The notes beneath the pieces were generated by a model. That model searched no databases and was not told the origin of the DNA. It saw only the letters and a program-made list of their open reading frames with translations. Of a stretch of DNA of 6,866 nucleotides, positions 1 through 6,473 are shown piece by piece. Positions within the stretch are counted from its first letter, which is position 1, and each line of letters begins with the position of its first letter. Where the stretch lies: positions 1 through 6,866 of the forward strand of contig JBGPYB010000206.1 of assembly GCA_041493035.1 (NCBI GenBank), written 5' to 3'. The DNA comes from JBGPYB01 sp041493035 (lineage in GTDB: Bacteria > Acidobacteriota > Vicinamibacteria > Fen-336). A program made the translations under genes and the position numbers.

Positions 1-1
1 C

Positions 2-754
2 CTCCACGGCGGCGTTCTGCCCTACGGCGCCACCTTCTTCGTCTTCACCGACTACATGCGAGGCGCCCTTCGCATGGGCGCTATCCAGAAGATCCACACG
101 ATCTTCGTCCTCACCCACGACAGCATCGGCCTCGGCGAGGACGGCCCGACGCACCAGCCCATCGAGCACCTGACCGCCCTCCGCGCCATCCCCAACCTGC
201 TGGTCTTCCGTCCGGGGGACGCCGCCGAGACAGTCGTGGGGTGGCGCGTGGCCCTTTCCCGGGGTGACGGTCCCATAGCACTCATACTCACCCGGCAGGC
301 GCTGCCGGTGCTCGACCGCACCCGCTACGCGCCGGCGGAGGGGGCCGCGCGCGGCGCCTACGTCCTCGCCGAAGCGCCTGACCCCCAGCTCGTCCTCATC
401 GCCACAGGCTCCGAGGTCCCCATCGCTCTCGAGGCTCAGGCACTGCTGGGCACGGGGGGCCTCCGCGTGCGGGTCGTCTCCATGCCGTGCGCGGAGCTGT
501 TCGAAGCTCAATCGGCCGCATACCGCGAGTCGGTGCTCCCAGCGAGGATAAGGGCGCGAGTGGCCGTGGAGGCCGGCACGACCCTCGCCTGGGGACGCTA
601 CGTGGGACTGGACGGGGCCGTCGTGGGCCTGGACCGGTTCGGCGCCTCGGCGCCCTACCAGACGATCTATCGTGAGCTGGGGTTGACGGCGGAGGCGGTC
701 GCGGAAGCCGCCCGGCGTGTGCTGGCCTCCTCGGCGCACGGCGCCACGTTGTAA
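2..754 (+). CDS. tkt: Transketolase, C-terminal part (5' end outside window)
   Basis: Thiamine-diphosphate enzyme of the non-oxidative pentose phosphate and Calvin-Benson pathways, moving two-carbon ketol units between ketose and aldose phosphates in the cytoplasm. The frame is open from base 2, so the gene starts upstream; 250 codons are visible, covering the end of the pyrimidine-binding domain and the whole C-terminal domain. The text begins LHGGVLPYGATFFVF and contains the diagnostic stretch HDSIGLGEDGPTHQP (near 117-161), whose Asp and second His correspond to substrate-contacting residues in the family. The TRQ that follows (near 292-300) matches the SRQ containing the phosphate-binding Arg of the E. 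coli enzyme. ATGSEV, RVVSMP and YRESVLP are typical of the C-terminal domain. The thiamine-activating Glu lies upstream and cannot be checked. A transaldolase follows after 38 bp, so the two are probably one operon. Nothing looks broken. Confidence 0.96.
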   Translation, partial: LHGGVLPYGATFFVFTDYMRGALRMGAIQKIHTIFVLTHDSIGLGEDGPTHQPIEHLTALRAIPNLLVFRPGDAAETVVGWRVALSRGDGPIALILTRQALPVLDRTRYAPAEGAARGAYVLAEAPDPQLVLIATGSEVPIALEAQALLGTGGLRVRVVSMPCAELFEAQSAAYRESVLPARIRARVAVEAGTTLAWGRYVGLDGAVVGLDRFGASAPYQTIYRELGLTAEAVAEAARRVLASSAHGATL

Positions 755-792
755 GCGACAGGCTCCGAGGTACTGGGGACAGGAGACACGCA

Positions 793-1989
793 ATGACCCG
801 CTCGAATAATCCGCTCCTTCAGGTCAAACAGCTCGGCCAGTCTGTCTGGCTGGACAGCATCCGCCGCGGGCACATCCTCTCCGGCGCCCTCGGGCGGCTG
901 ATCCAAGAGGACGGCATCAGCGGCGAGACCAGCAATCCCGCCATATTCGAGAAGGCGATCGGCGGGACCACCGACTACGCCGAGGCCATGCGCGAGCTGA
1001 TGGCCCGGGACAGGAGCGCTCTCGAGATCTACGAGACGCTGGCGGTCGAAGACGTGCGGATGGCGGCGGACGCCTTCCGGCCCGTCTACGAAGACACGGA
1101 GGCCCGGGACGGCTTCATCAGCCTCGAAGTCTCCCCCACGCTGGCGAAGGACACGCAGGGAACCATCGCCGAAGCCAAGCGCCTCTTCTCGCAGGTGGAT
1201 CGGCCCAATGTGCTCATCAAGATACCCGGAACTCCAGAGGGCCTTCCCGCCATCGAAGAGTGTCTCTATCAGGGCATCAGCATCAACGTCACGCTCCTCT
1301 TCGCGGTCGACGTCTACGAGGAGGTCGCCGCGACCTACCTCCGCGCACTGGAGCGCCGCGTCGCGGAAGGCAAGCCGATCGACCGCATCGCCTCGGTGGC
1401 CAGTTTCTTCGTGAGCCGCATCGACACGCTGGTTGATTCCCTGATCGACGACAAGACGAAAGCAATCGGGGATCCCGCGCAGAAAGAGAAGCTCGCAGCC
1501 CTTCGCGGAAAGGCCGCCATTGCCAACGCGAAGACGGCGTACCAACGCTTCCTCGCACTCTTTGGCGGGTCGCGCTTCCGTGCTCTCGAACAGCAGGGCG
1601 CGCGCGTGCAGCGGCCGCTCTGGGCGAGCACGAGCACCAAGGACCCGAAGTACAGCGACGTGCTGTACGTGGAGGCGCTCATCGGCCCGTCTACGATCAA
1701 CACGCTGCCGATCGAGACGATCGACGCCTTTCGCGATCACGGGCGCGCGCGCCCGACCCTCGAGGAAGACCCGGATGGCGCTCGGCGGACCCTCGAAGAC
1801 CTGGCCGAGGCCGGCATTCATCTGGGCGCGGTGACGCGGCAGGTGCTGGAGGAAGGGGTACAGAAGTTCGCGGAGCCGTTCGAGAAGCTCCTGCGGAGCA
1901 TCGAGTCCGGACGGCAGGGCCTCGGTGGTGGTGGCCGCGCCGCGACGGAGACGCTCGGGGTCGCCGGCGTCGACAGGCTCCGCCGGTAG
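793..1989 (+). CDS. tal: Transaldolase, long actinobacterial/cyanobacterial type
   Basis: Transfers a dihydroxyacetone unit from sedoheptulose 7-phosphate to glyceraldehyde 3-phosphate in the pentose phosphate pathway (398 residues). Key residues seen: D21 in WLDSIRRG, N48 in TSNPAIF, E112 in LEVSP, and K143 in NVLIKIPGTPEG, the expected Schiff-base lysine. QRPLWASTSTKDPKYSD (273-289) and LIGPSTINTLP (296-306) are also family signatures. The WLDSIRRG start and the length point to the mycobacterial-type subfamily (TIGR00876) rather than the shorter E. coli TalB type. The ATG is preceded by AGGAG at 781-785 with a 7-base gap. Residues from about 371 onward form a Gly/Ala/Arg-rich tail beyond the last conserved helix; in some bacteria this transaldolase type is fused to glucose-6-phosphate isomerase, but here a stop ends the chain. 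It sits 38 bp after transketolase, its pathway partner. Confidence 0.95.
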   Translation: MTRSNNPLLQVKQLGQSVWLDSIRRGHILSGALGRLIQEDGISGETSNPAIFEKAIGGTTDYAEAMRELMARDRSALEIYETLAVEDVRMAADAFRPVYEDTEARDGFISLEVSPTLAKDTQGTIAEAKRLFSQVDRPNVLIKIPGTPEGLPAIEECLYQGISINVTLLFAVDVYEEVAATYLRALERRVAEGKPIDRIASVASFFVSRIDTLVDSLIDDKTKAIGDPAQKEKLAALRGKAAIANAKTAYQRFLALFGGSRFRALEQQGARVQRPLWASTSTKDPKYSDVLYVEALIGPSTINTLPIETIDAFRDHGRARPTLEEDPDGARRTLEDLAEAGIHLGAVTRQVLEEGVQKFAEPFEKLLRSIESGRQGLGGGGRAATETLGVAGVDRLRR

Positions 1990-2018
1990 GCGGGAGGCCG
2001 GAAGGCCGGCCATCGGCC

Positions 2019-2747
2019 ATGACCCTGAAGGCGATCATCTTCGATGCGGACGGCACGCTGGCGGACACCGAGCGCGACGGTCATCTGCCCGCCTGCAACG
2101 ACGCCTTCGCGGCGCTCGGCTACCCGGTGCGGTGGACGTGGGCGGAGTTCAAGGCGATGCTGCCCATTCCAGGGAGTGCCCGGCGCATGCGTCTGGCCAT
2201 CGAGCGGCTCACTCCTCCCCTCTTCCCGACCGAGCTGGACACGGCCGTGGCCGAGGTGGCCCGGCTCAAGAGGCGCTTTTATCTGGAGCGATACGTCTCG
2301 CGGTTGCCTCTGCGGCCCGGCGTCCGCGCTTTGATCCGCGAGGCCCTGGCCCGAGGCGTGAGGCTGGCGATCGTCTCGACCTCCCACGAGGAGCAGATCC
2401 GCGCCCTCGTGGGCCATCGCCTGCCGGAGGCGGCCGGGGCCATAGATCCGATCCTGGGCCAGGAGTCGGGGGAAAAGACGGCCCCCGACTCGCCTCTCTA
2501 CCGGCGCTGCCTGGCCCTCCTGGGCTCGGCTCCGGAGGAGACGCTCGCGATCGAGGACTCCGAAGTGGGCCTGCGCGCAGCGCGTGCGGCCGGCCTCCCC
2601 TGCGCGGTGTTCTACAACGACTACACCTTCGGTGAGCCTTTCGCGGGCGCGGTCCTGGTGGCCCGCAGCCTGGATCTCGTCCCTCTCGACCGCCTCGCGG
2701 ACCTTTGCCTGCCCAGCGAATGGCCAGAGCCGGCAGCCCTGGCATGA
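2019..2747 (+). CDS. HAD-superfamily phosphatase, CbbY-like
   Basis: Predicted Mg-dependent sugar-phosphate phosphatase, 242 residues, about the usual length. HAD motifs are in order: motif I FDADGTLAD with nucleophile D9 and acid/base D11; motif II IVSTS (S120/T121); motif III K153 in GEKTAPDSPLY; motif IV IEDSEVGL with E179 and D180. A helical cap lies between residues 17 and 95. TERDGH (17-22), followed by the CNDAF and W..AEFKAML pattern, is very close to CbbY, which dephosphorylates xylulose-1,5-bisphosphate, a Rubisco misfire inhibitor. However, the usual GGKER cap motif reads PGSARR (51-56), so the substrate may differ. It lies 29 bp after transaldolase. Upstream there is only GGAAGG at 2000-2005, 13 bases from the ATG, or GGGAGG further away, so translation may be weak or coupled. 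The HAD call is firm; the CbbY function is inferred from motifs and its pentose-phosphate neighbours. Confidence 0.88.
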   Translation: MTLKAIIFDADGTLADTERDGHLPACNDAFAALGYPVRWTWAEFKAMLPIPGSARRMRLAIERLTPPLFPTELDTAVAEVARLKRRFYLERYVSRLPLRPGVRALIREALARGVRLAIVSTSHEEQIRALVGHRLPEAAGAIDPILGQESGEKTAPDSPLYRRCLALLGSAPEETLAIEDSEVGLRAARAAGLPCAVFYNDYTFGEPFAGAVLVARSLDLVPLDRLADLCLPSEWPEPAALA

Positions 2748-2806
2748 GCTCGATGGCCTGCCCGGACGGATACGACCCGGCAACTCAACTATTGCTTTCG
2801 CACTCC

Positions 2807-2835
2807 TTGCTGTCCCGCGGCTGGCGTGATAGGCT
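2807..2835 (+). promoter_or_regulatory. Candidate sigma-70-type promoter for the cold-shock gene
   Basis: TTGCTG (2807-2812) and TAGGCT (2830-2835) are separated by 17 bases. Each matches the consensus at only its three most conserved positions. The site lies after the phosphatase stop and would give a leader of about 120 bases. It is a weak match found by eye; a promoter nearer the gene cannot be excluded. Confidence 0.25.
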
Positions 2836-2877
2836 GGCCGTGCATTAGTTGGTCGTTGCTCTGGCGTTTCGGAAGGA

Positions 2878-2905
2878 GCCGTCCACGGTGGGCGGCTTTC
2901 GTTTT
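2878..2905 (+). terminator. Terminator-like hairpin in the leader upstream of the cold-shock gene
   Basis: GCCGTCCA (2878-2885) pairs with TGGGCGGC (2889-2896) as an 8-bp stem with one G-U wobble and a CGG loop. It is followed at once by TTTCGTTTT (2897-2905). This is the shape of an intrinsic terminator with an interrupted T-run. It could end the transketolase-transaldolase-phosphatase transcript, 130 bp past its last stop. Alternatively, if the cold-shock promoter is upstream, it could act as a leader attenuator of that gene. The sequence does not decide between these. Confidence 0.5.
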
Positions 2906-2960
2906 GTGAGCGCGCAGGTCACGTCGCGGCTAGGCAAAGGCTCAGGAGGCCTGCACGTTC

Positions 2961-3164
2961 ATGATCGAAGGTACTGTCAAGTGGTTCAACGAGTCCAAGG
3001 GTTTCGGTTTTCTCTCTCGCGAGGGTGGTCCCGACGTTTTCGTCCACCACTCGGAGATCCGGGCGGAAGGTTTCCGCACGCTCAACGAGGGTGACAAGGT
3101 TCAGTTCGAGGTCACGGACAGCCCCAAGGGGCCCCGCGCCGCGAACGTGACCATCAGCCGCTAG
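2961..3164 (+). CDS. csp: Cold-shock protein, CspA family
   Basis: Small single-domain (CSD/OB-fold) protein that binds single-stranded RNA and DNA in the cytoplasm and melts RNA secondary structure; 67 residues, the normal length. The start MIEGTVKWFN carries the conserved aromatic W8; RNP1 is KGFGFL (13-18) and RNP2 is VFVHH (26-30); the end PRAANVTI is typical. AGGAGG at 2944-2949, 11 bases before the ATG, fixes the start. The gene has a 213-bp upstream gap with a terminator-like hairpin and its own strong terminator downstream, so it is probably transcribed alone. Long structured leaders often control cold-shock genes after transcription, but whether this copy is cold-induced or constitutive cannot be read from the sequence. 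Confidence 0.97.
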   Translation: MIEGTVKWFNESKGFGFLSREGGPDVFVHHSEIRAEGFRTLNEGDKVQFEVTDSPKGPRAANVTISR

Positions 3165-3188
3165 ACTCCGCGAAACCCACTTCCGAAC

Positions 3189-3218
3189 GCCCGGGTCCGC
3201 AAGGGTCCGGGCTTTTTT
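3189..3218 (+). terminator. Intrinsic terminator of the cold-shock gene
   Basis: GCCCGGGTCC (3189-3198) and GGGTCCGGGC (3203-3212) form a 10-bp stem with two G-U wobbles, closed by a GCAA tetraloop of the GNRA class and followed by six T (3213-3218). It starts 24 bases after the cold-shock stop. The minus-strand gene ending at 3292 converges on it, but read in that direction there is no T-run after the stem, so it serves the plus strand only. Confidence 0.92.
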
Positions 3219-3291
3219 GTGCTTCGGACGAGACCCTCCTGGGGCATGACATGGCTGCGGGCAACACAGGCTCCGCTCGAGTAGGTGTACT

Positions 3292-4500
3292 TCACACGAC
3301 ACCGAGAATCCAGCCCTCGATCCGCGCTTTGGCGAGCTCGTCGGGAGCGAGGCATGGCCTGAGGAACGCTGCGAGCGTGCCGTCGCGATCGGCGCGTCGC
3401 ATCCACTCGGCCGCCGAGTAGGCGTCATGCTGGTCGTCGCTGCGTCCGCCACGAGGAAAGGTCCTTCTCCACAGCGATGGATAGATCTCGACGACCGCGG
3501 AGCGCGCGGCCGGAACGTCCCACCCGTCGAATGGCCAGACGAACACACGCTCGCCCATCTGCTGGCGAAGATAGCGTAGCCACGGGAGGCCGGCGTGCGT
3601 GGACTTGGCAACCGATCCCGGCACGTCGAAATGGAAGACCGACTTAGCAGACCCGGCCCGCACCTCGGTCATGCGCCTCCAGTGAGCGTCGCCTCGGCGG
3701 GCTGCGCCATTGCCGTGGAGGCCATCGCGCACGAAGTCCACGTAAATATGGTCCTCATCGGTCGGCCAATGGCGCTGGAAGTCGTCGAGAAAGGCGGGCC
3801 AGTCGGGCGCCAGACCGTAGACTTCAAAGTATCGAAGCGGAAACGAGAAGCCATGGTCAATGCCAACCAGGGTTGGTTGCTCCTCGCGCAGGCGTTCGAC
3901 GAGCCACTCGGCGATGGCCCGCCGTGTCCAGTACTTGCGCGGGCCTGGCGGAGGCGGCACCTCGGACGCGGGCGCCTCGCCGCTCGCCAAATAGACGCGC
4001 AGTCCGCTCACGCTTTCCGTTGGAGTTTTTGCTCCCGAGTAGTCGATGCCGACGTAGCGTGAGAAGGCGGGTGCTCGGCTCGCGGCTTCATCAAGAGACT
4101 CCTTGACCTCGTCGGCTTCCGATACCGACGGCTCCCCACCCACGGGCAACAGGCGAACGCGGTGGCGGCCGTCTTCGCCGATCACCACAGCGCCTCGCTG
4201 TAACGCATCGCTGCTCTCCGCGAGAACGCGTTCCAGCCTCGCGATAACGTTCTCAGTGCGGGCGTTCCGCAAACGGAACAGGATCACGGACGTTCGCGAT
4301 CCCCGGGACAACGCGACGATCTCACCGAAATCGAGATCGAATGTCAGGACGACGCGGTCCTCGGAACTGGCTTTGTCGAAGATGGCTGCGTCGGCAAGCC
4401 TGTGTAGCCCCTGCTCCCCCAGATGGGCGACGTCCTCCCTCTGAGCCCGCAACCACTCGACGACGCGGAGCGAAACGCCCATGTCGGCGAGGAACCGCAT
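3292..4500 (-). CDS. Fusion of DUF5615 PIN-like domain with RNase H-fold (DUF429-like) predicted nuclease
   Basis: 402 residues in two parts. Residues 1-120 are a full-length DUF5615 (PIN-like, predicted toxin RNase) domain: FLADMGVSLRVVEWL at the start, acidic residues D6, D37, D55 and D57 (last two in RVVLTFDLDFGEI), and the usual closing pattern GEDGRHRVRLLPVG. A linker (121-147) joins it to residues 148-402, which resemble RNase H-fold predicted nucleases: D153 in YVGIDYSGAK, D215 in LVGIDHGFSFP, E338 in AVVEIYPSLW and D359 in DDQHDAYSA are the likely metal ligands, with STHAGLPWLRYLR and VWPFDGW between. Known DUF5615 proteins are normally about 110-130 residues and stand alone. There is no stop or frame change at the junction; the only in-frame alternative starts nearby are non-ATG codons (for example GTG at 4143-4141) without a Shine-Dalgarno. 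The DUF433 gene ends 3 bp upstream (TGAAGCATG), implying translational coupling. DUF5615 is confident; the second domain's family is less certain. Confidence 0.85.
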   Translation of the reverse strand: MRFLADMGVSLRVVEWLRAQREDVAHLGEQGLHRLADAAIFDKASSEDRVVLTFDLDFGEIVALSRGSRTSVILFRLRNARTENVIARLERVLAESSDALQRGAVVIGEDGRHRVRLLPVGGEPSVSEADEVKESLDEAASRAPAFSRYVGIDYSGAKTPTESVSGLRVYLASGEAPASEVPPPPGPRKYWTRRAIAEWLVERLREEQPTLVGIDHGFSFPLRYFEVYGLAPDWPAFLDDFQRHWPTDEDHIYVDFVRDGLHGNGAARRGDAHWRRMTEVRAGSAKSVFHFDVPGSVAKSTHAGLPWLRYLRQQMGERVFVWPFDGWDVPAARSAVVEIYPSLWRRTFPRGGRSDDQHDAYSAAEWMRRADRDGTLAAFLRPCLAPDELAKARIEGWILGVV

Positions 4501-4503
4501 GCT

Positions 4504-4725
4504 TCAACGCGACGCTGGGTGGACTTCCTCGTGGGTCAGCCAGGCGGCGTACTCCATGGCCTGGCGCAGGTCGTCGGGCTCCAGGTCGGGGTAGTCCTTC
4601 AGGATCTCTTCCTGGGACGCACCGTGGGCAACCTGACTGACGAGCAGAGAGACCGGAACGCGCAGCCCGCGAATGCAGGCCCGCCCGCCAAGGACCTTGG
4701 GGTCGAAAGTGATCCGGTCGAACAT
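4504..4725 (-). CDS. DUF433 protein, probable antitoxin partner
   Basis: 73 residues from the chosen start. The beginning MFDRITFDPKVLGGRACIRG, the following LRVPVSLLV, and the helical section GASQEEILKDYPDLEPDD with the AMEYAA end are the standard DUF433 (COG2442) pattern; the second half looks like a helix-turn-helix. DUF433 genes commonly lie directly before DUF5615 genes as a predicted toxin-antitoxin pair, and that arrangement is seen here with a 3-bp gap. The frame is also open to an ATG at 4782, adding MKAGRGVVAPKPLESDNSL. I prefer 4725 because family members start just before the RITFDP segment and because the longer form would translate through the palindrome and candidate promoter at 4732-4760. 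No Shine-Dalgarno precedes 4725, consistent with a leaderless message. The antitoxin role is inference from context. Confidence 0.87.
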   Translation of the reverse strand: MFDRITFDPKVLGGRACIRGLRVPVSLLVSQVAHGASQEEILKDYPDLEPDDLRQAMEYAAWLTHEEVHPASR

Positions 4726-4731
4726 GAGGCT

Positions 4732-4760
4732 ATTGTCGCTTTCTAAGGGCTTAGGGGCAA
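4732..4760 (-). promoter_or_regulatory. Candidate autoregulated promoter with internal palindrome
   Basis: On the minus strand, TTGCCC (4760-4755) and GACAAT (4737-4732) are separated by 17 bases; the -10 matches four of six consensus bases. The spacer contains the perfect inverted repeat CTAAG-GG-CTTAG as read on plus (4743-4754), well placed for a repressor to block polymerase. Transcription would begin at or within a few bases of the ATG at 4725, giving a leaderless mRNA. Operators of this layout are common in toxin-antitoxin operons. The short arms make chance a real alternative. Confidence 0.33.
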
Positions 4761-4923
4761 CGACGCCTCGGCCCGCCTTCACAACTGCAACGGAGTCTCC
4801 CCCACCGCCCGGACAGCCGAGGTCCGCCCCGAGTCAAAGAACCCCCCATGCGAGAGAGGCCCTCCCCGGATGAGTGCCAAGGACGAATGATGTAGTCTTC
4901 CGCGGCTGCTTCGTACGAGCCAC

Positions 4924-4929
4924 AGGAGG
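4924..4929 (+). promoter_or_regulatory. Shine-Dalgarno that decides the oxidoreductase start
   Basis: AGGAGG is followed by 6 bases and ATG at 4936. An in-frame GTG at 4930 directly abuts this site and so cannot be its start codon, which makes the ATG the right choice. No convincing -35/-10 pair was found between 4783 and 4923. Confidence 0.85.
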
Positions 4930-4935
4930 GTGTCC

Positions 4936-6390
4936 ATGAACCGCAAGCGCGAGGAGATCTCCCGCCGGGAGTTCGCTTCCCGGTCTTTCTTGGCGGCCGC
5001 CGCAGTGGCCGCGGGCAGGGCCGCCGTCCCGGCGCCGAAGGTGGAGCACCCCGAGCGGGTGATCGGGGCGAACGACAAGGTCGTGCTGGCCAGCATCGGC
5101 ATCCGCGGACAGGGCAACGCGCTGAAGCAGGGCTTCGCGCGCCTCCCGAACGTCGAGATCAAGACACTCTGCGACATCGACGAGAACCTCTTCGCGAGCC
5201 GCGCCCACGACCCGGCGCTCAAGGACGTGTCGACCTTCCACCCGGGCTACCAGCAGGACCTGCGACGAGTCCTCGACGACAAGGACATCGACGGCGTGAT
5301 CGTCGCCACGCCGAACCACTGGCACGCGCTGGCGTCGATCTGGGCACTGCAAGCCGGCAAGCACGTCTACGTGGAGAAGCCCGCCTCCCACACCGTCTTC
5401 GAAGGGCGCCAGATGGTCGAAGCGGCCCGCAAGTACGGGAAGCTCGTGCAGGTGGGCACGATGAACCGCAGCCGACCCGCGGTGGTGCAAGCCATCCAGT
5501 TCATCCGGGACGGCGGCATCGGCGACGTCTACATGGCTCGCGGCCTCTGCTTCAAGCCGCGCCCCGCCATCGGCAAGTACCCCGACGGCCCGATGCAGCC
5601 CGGCGAGAAGTACCGGCTCAACATCGAGTCCCACTCCGACGAGCCGACCTACGACGCGGCCTACCTAGCCAAGGTGAGCTACGACCTCTGGCTTGGGCCC
5701 GCGCCCGTCCGTCCCTTCAACCGCAACCGCTTCCACTACAACTGGCATTGGCACTGGGACTTCGGCAACGGCGACACCGGCAACCAGGGCCCGCACCAGT
5801 TCGACATCGCGCGCTGGGGGCTTGGCAAGAGCGAGCACCCGGTGAAGGTGCGCTCAGTCGGCGGCTATTACGCCGAGCCCTCGTCGCAGGAGACGCCCAC
5901 CCTTCAGACCACGACCTACGAGTACGCGGATGGCAAGATCCTGGAGTTCGCGACGCGCGGCGGACACACCAACGACGAGGGCACGCAGCGTATCGGCAAC
6001 CTCTTCTACGGAACGAAGGGCTGGGTCTGGATCGACGGCGACGGCCGCAAGTGGCAGTCGTACCTCGGGTGGAAAGACGAGAAGGGCCACGGCTCCGAAG
6101 CACCCGCGGAGAAAAGCGGAAGCGACCCCCTGGTGCTCACGAGCATCGAGTCGCCCCACTACCAGAACTTCATCGACGCCATCCGCGCGGGCGATCCGAA
6201 GAGGCTCGCCTGCGACATCTTCGAGGGCCACCTCTCCTCGACCCTTCCCCACCTCGCGAACATCTCCTACCGGATCGGCCGAGCGCTCACCTTCGACGGG
6301 AGGACCGAGAAGTTCGTGGGCGACGCCGAGGCGGACCGGCTCCTGACGCGTGAGTACCGTGCGCCGTTCGTCGTCCCGGAGAAGGTCTGA
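4936..6390 (+). CDS. Tat-exported Gfo/Idh/MocA-family oxidoreductase
   Basis: 484 residues, predicted NAD(P)-dependent sugar or polyol dehydrogenase (or related NAD-assisted enzyme). The N-terminus carries a twin-arginine signal: S9-R10-R11-E-F, then a hydrophobic Ala-rich stretch (18-31) and AVPAP, so export folded to the periplasm with cofactor is expected. The Rossmann domain starts at VVLASIGIRGQGN (glycines 55, 58 and 60); ATPNHWH (124-130) and E147-K148-P149 give the family's conserved EKP lysine. The C-terminal domain holds HWHWDFGNGDTGNQGPHQFD (271-290), with H287 and D290 in the catalytic-like HxxD position. This secreted subfamily is abundant in Acidobacteriota, Planctomycetota and Bacteroidota, often in many paralogues, and some members act as GH109-type glycosidases; the substrate cannot be told here. 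It diverges from the DUF433 operon and precedes a secreted-protein gene by 83 bp. Complete and intact. Confidence 0.93.
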   Translation: MNRKREEISRREFASRSFLAAAAVAAGRAAVPAPKVEHPERVIGANDKVVLASIGIRGQGNALKQGFARLPNVEIKTLCDIDENLFASRAHDPALKDVSTFHPGYQQDLRRVLDDKDIDGVIVATPNHWHALASIWALQAGKHVYVEKPASHTVFEGRQMVEAARKYGKLVQVGTMNRSRPAVVQAIQFIRDGGIGDVYMARGLCFKPRPAIGKYPDGPMQPGEKYRLNIESHSDEPTYDAAYLAKVSYDLWLGPAPVRPFNRNRFHYNWHWHWDFGNGDTGNQGPHQFDIARWGLGKSEHPVKVRSVGGYYAEPSSQETPTLQTTTYEYADGKILEFATRGGHTNDEGTQRIGNLFYGTKGWVWIDGDGRKWQSYLGWKDEKGHGSEAPAEKSGSDPLVLTSIESPHYQNFIDAIRAGDPKRLACDIFEGHLSSTLPHLANISYRIGRALTFDGRTEKFVGDAEADRLLTREYRAPFVVPEKV

Positions 6391-6473
6391 CGCGTGGCCG
6401 GCAGCTCACGGGAATAGCCGGGCGGCGTCACCTGTAACAGCAGCGAAGCCGGCCGAGGCCGGGGGAGGTGGGC

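Noticed and set aside
667..2013. 448-codon open frame on the minus strand opposite transaldolase
   Set aside because: It is the antisense of a certain transaldolase gene; G+C-rich third positions keep the opposite frame open. No recognisable motif and low-complexity Arg/Leu/Asp-rich text.
1818..2783. 321-codon minus-strand open frame across the transaldolase end and HAD gene
   Set aside because: Shadow of two genes with clear catalytic motifs; its own translation has no family signature.
3219..3291. Short gap between convergent genes, checked for a tRNA or small RNA
   Set aside because: No T-loop consensus, cloverleaf pairing or T-run terminator seen; treated as plain spacer.
2919..3611. 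230-codon minus-strand frame over the cold-shock gene
   Set aside because: Runs opposite a certain cold-shock gene and through its terminator; no recognisable motif.
3595..4062. 155-codon plus-strand frame opposite the RNase H-like domain
   Set aside because: The minus strand carries ordered acidic motifs of a nuclease fold; the plus frame has none and no ribosome site.
4834..5634. 266-codon minus-strand frame opposite the oxidoreductase
   Set aside because: Antisense of the Tat-signal and Rossmann region, rich in Asp/Val/Arg with no domain pattern.
6391..6473. GC-rich inverted segments between the oxidoreductase and the last gene, as a possible terminator
   Set aside because: GGCCGG-type repeats can pair weakly but no T-run follows, so an intrinsic terminator is not supported.
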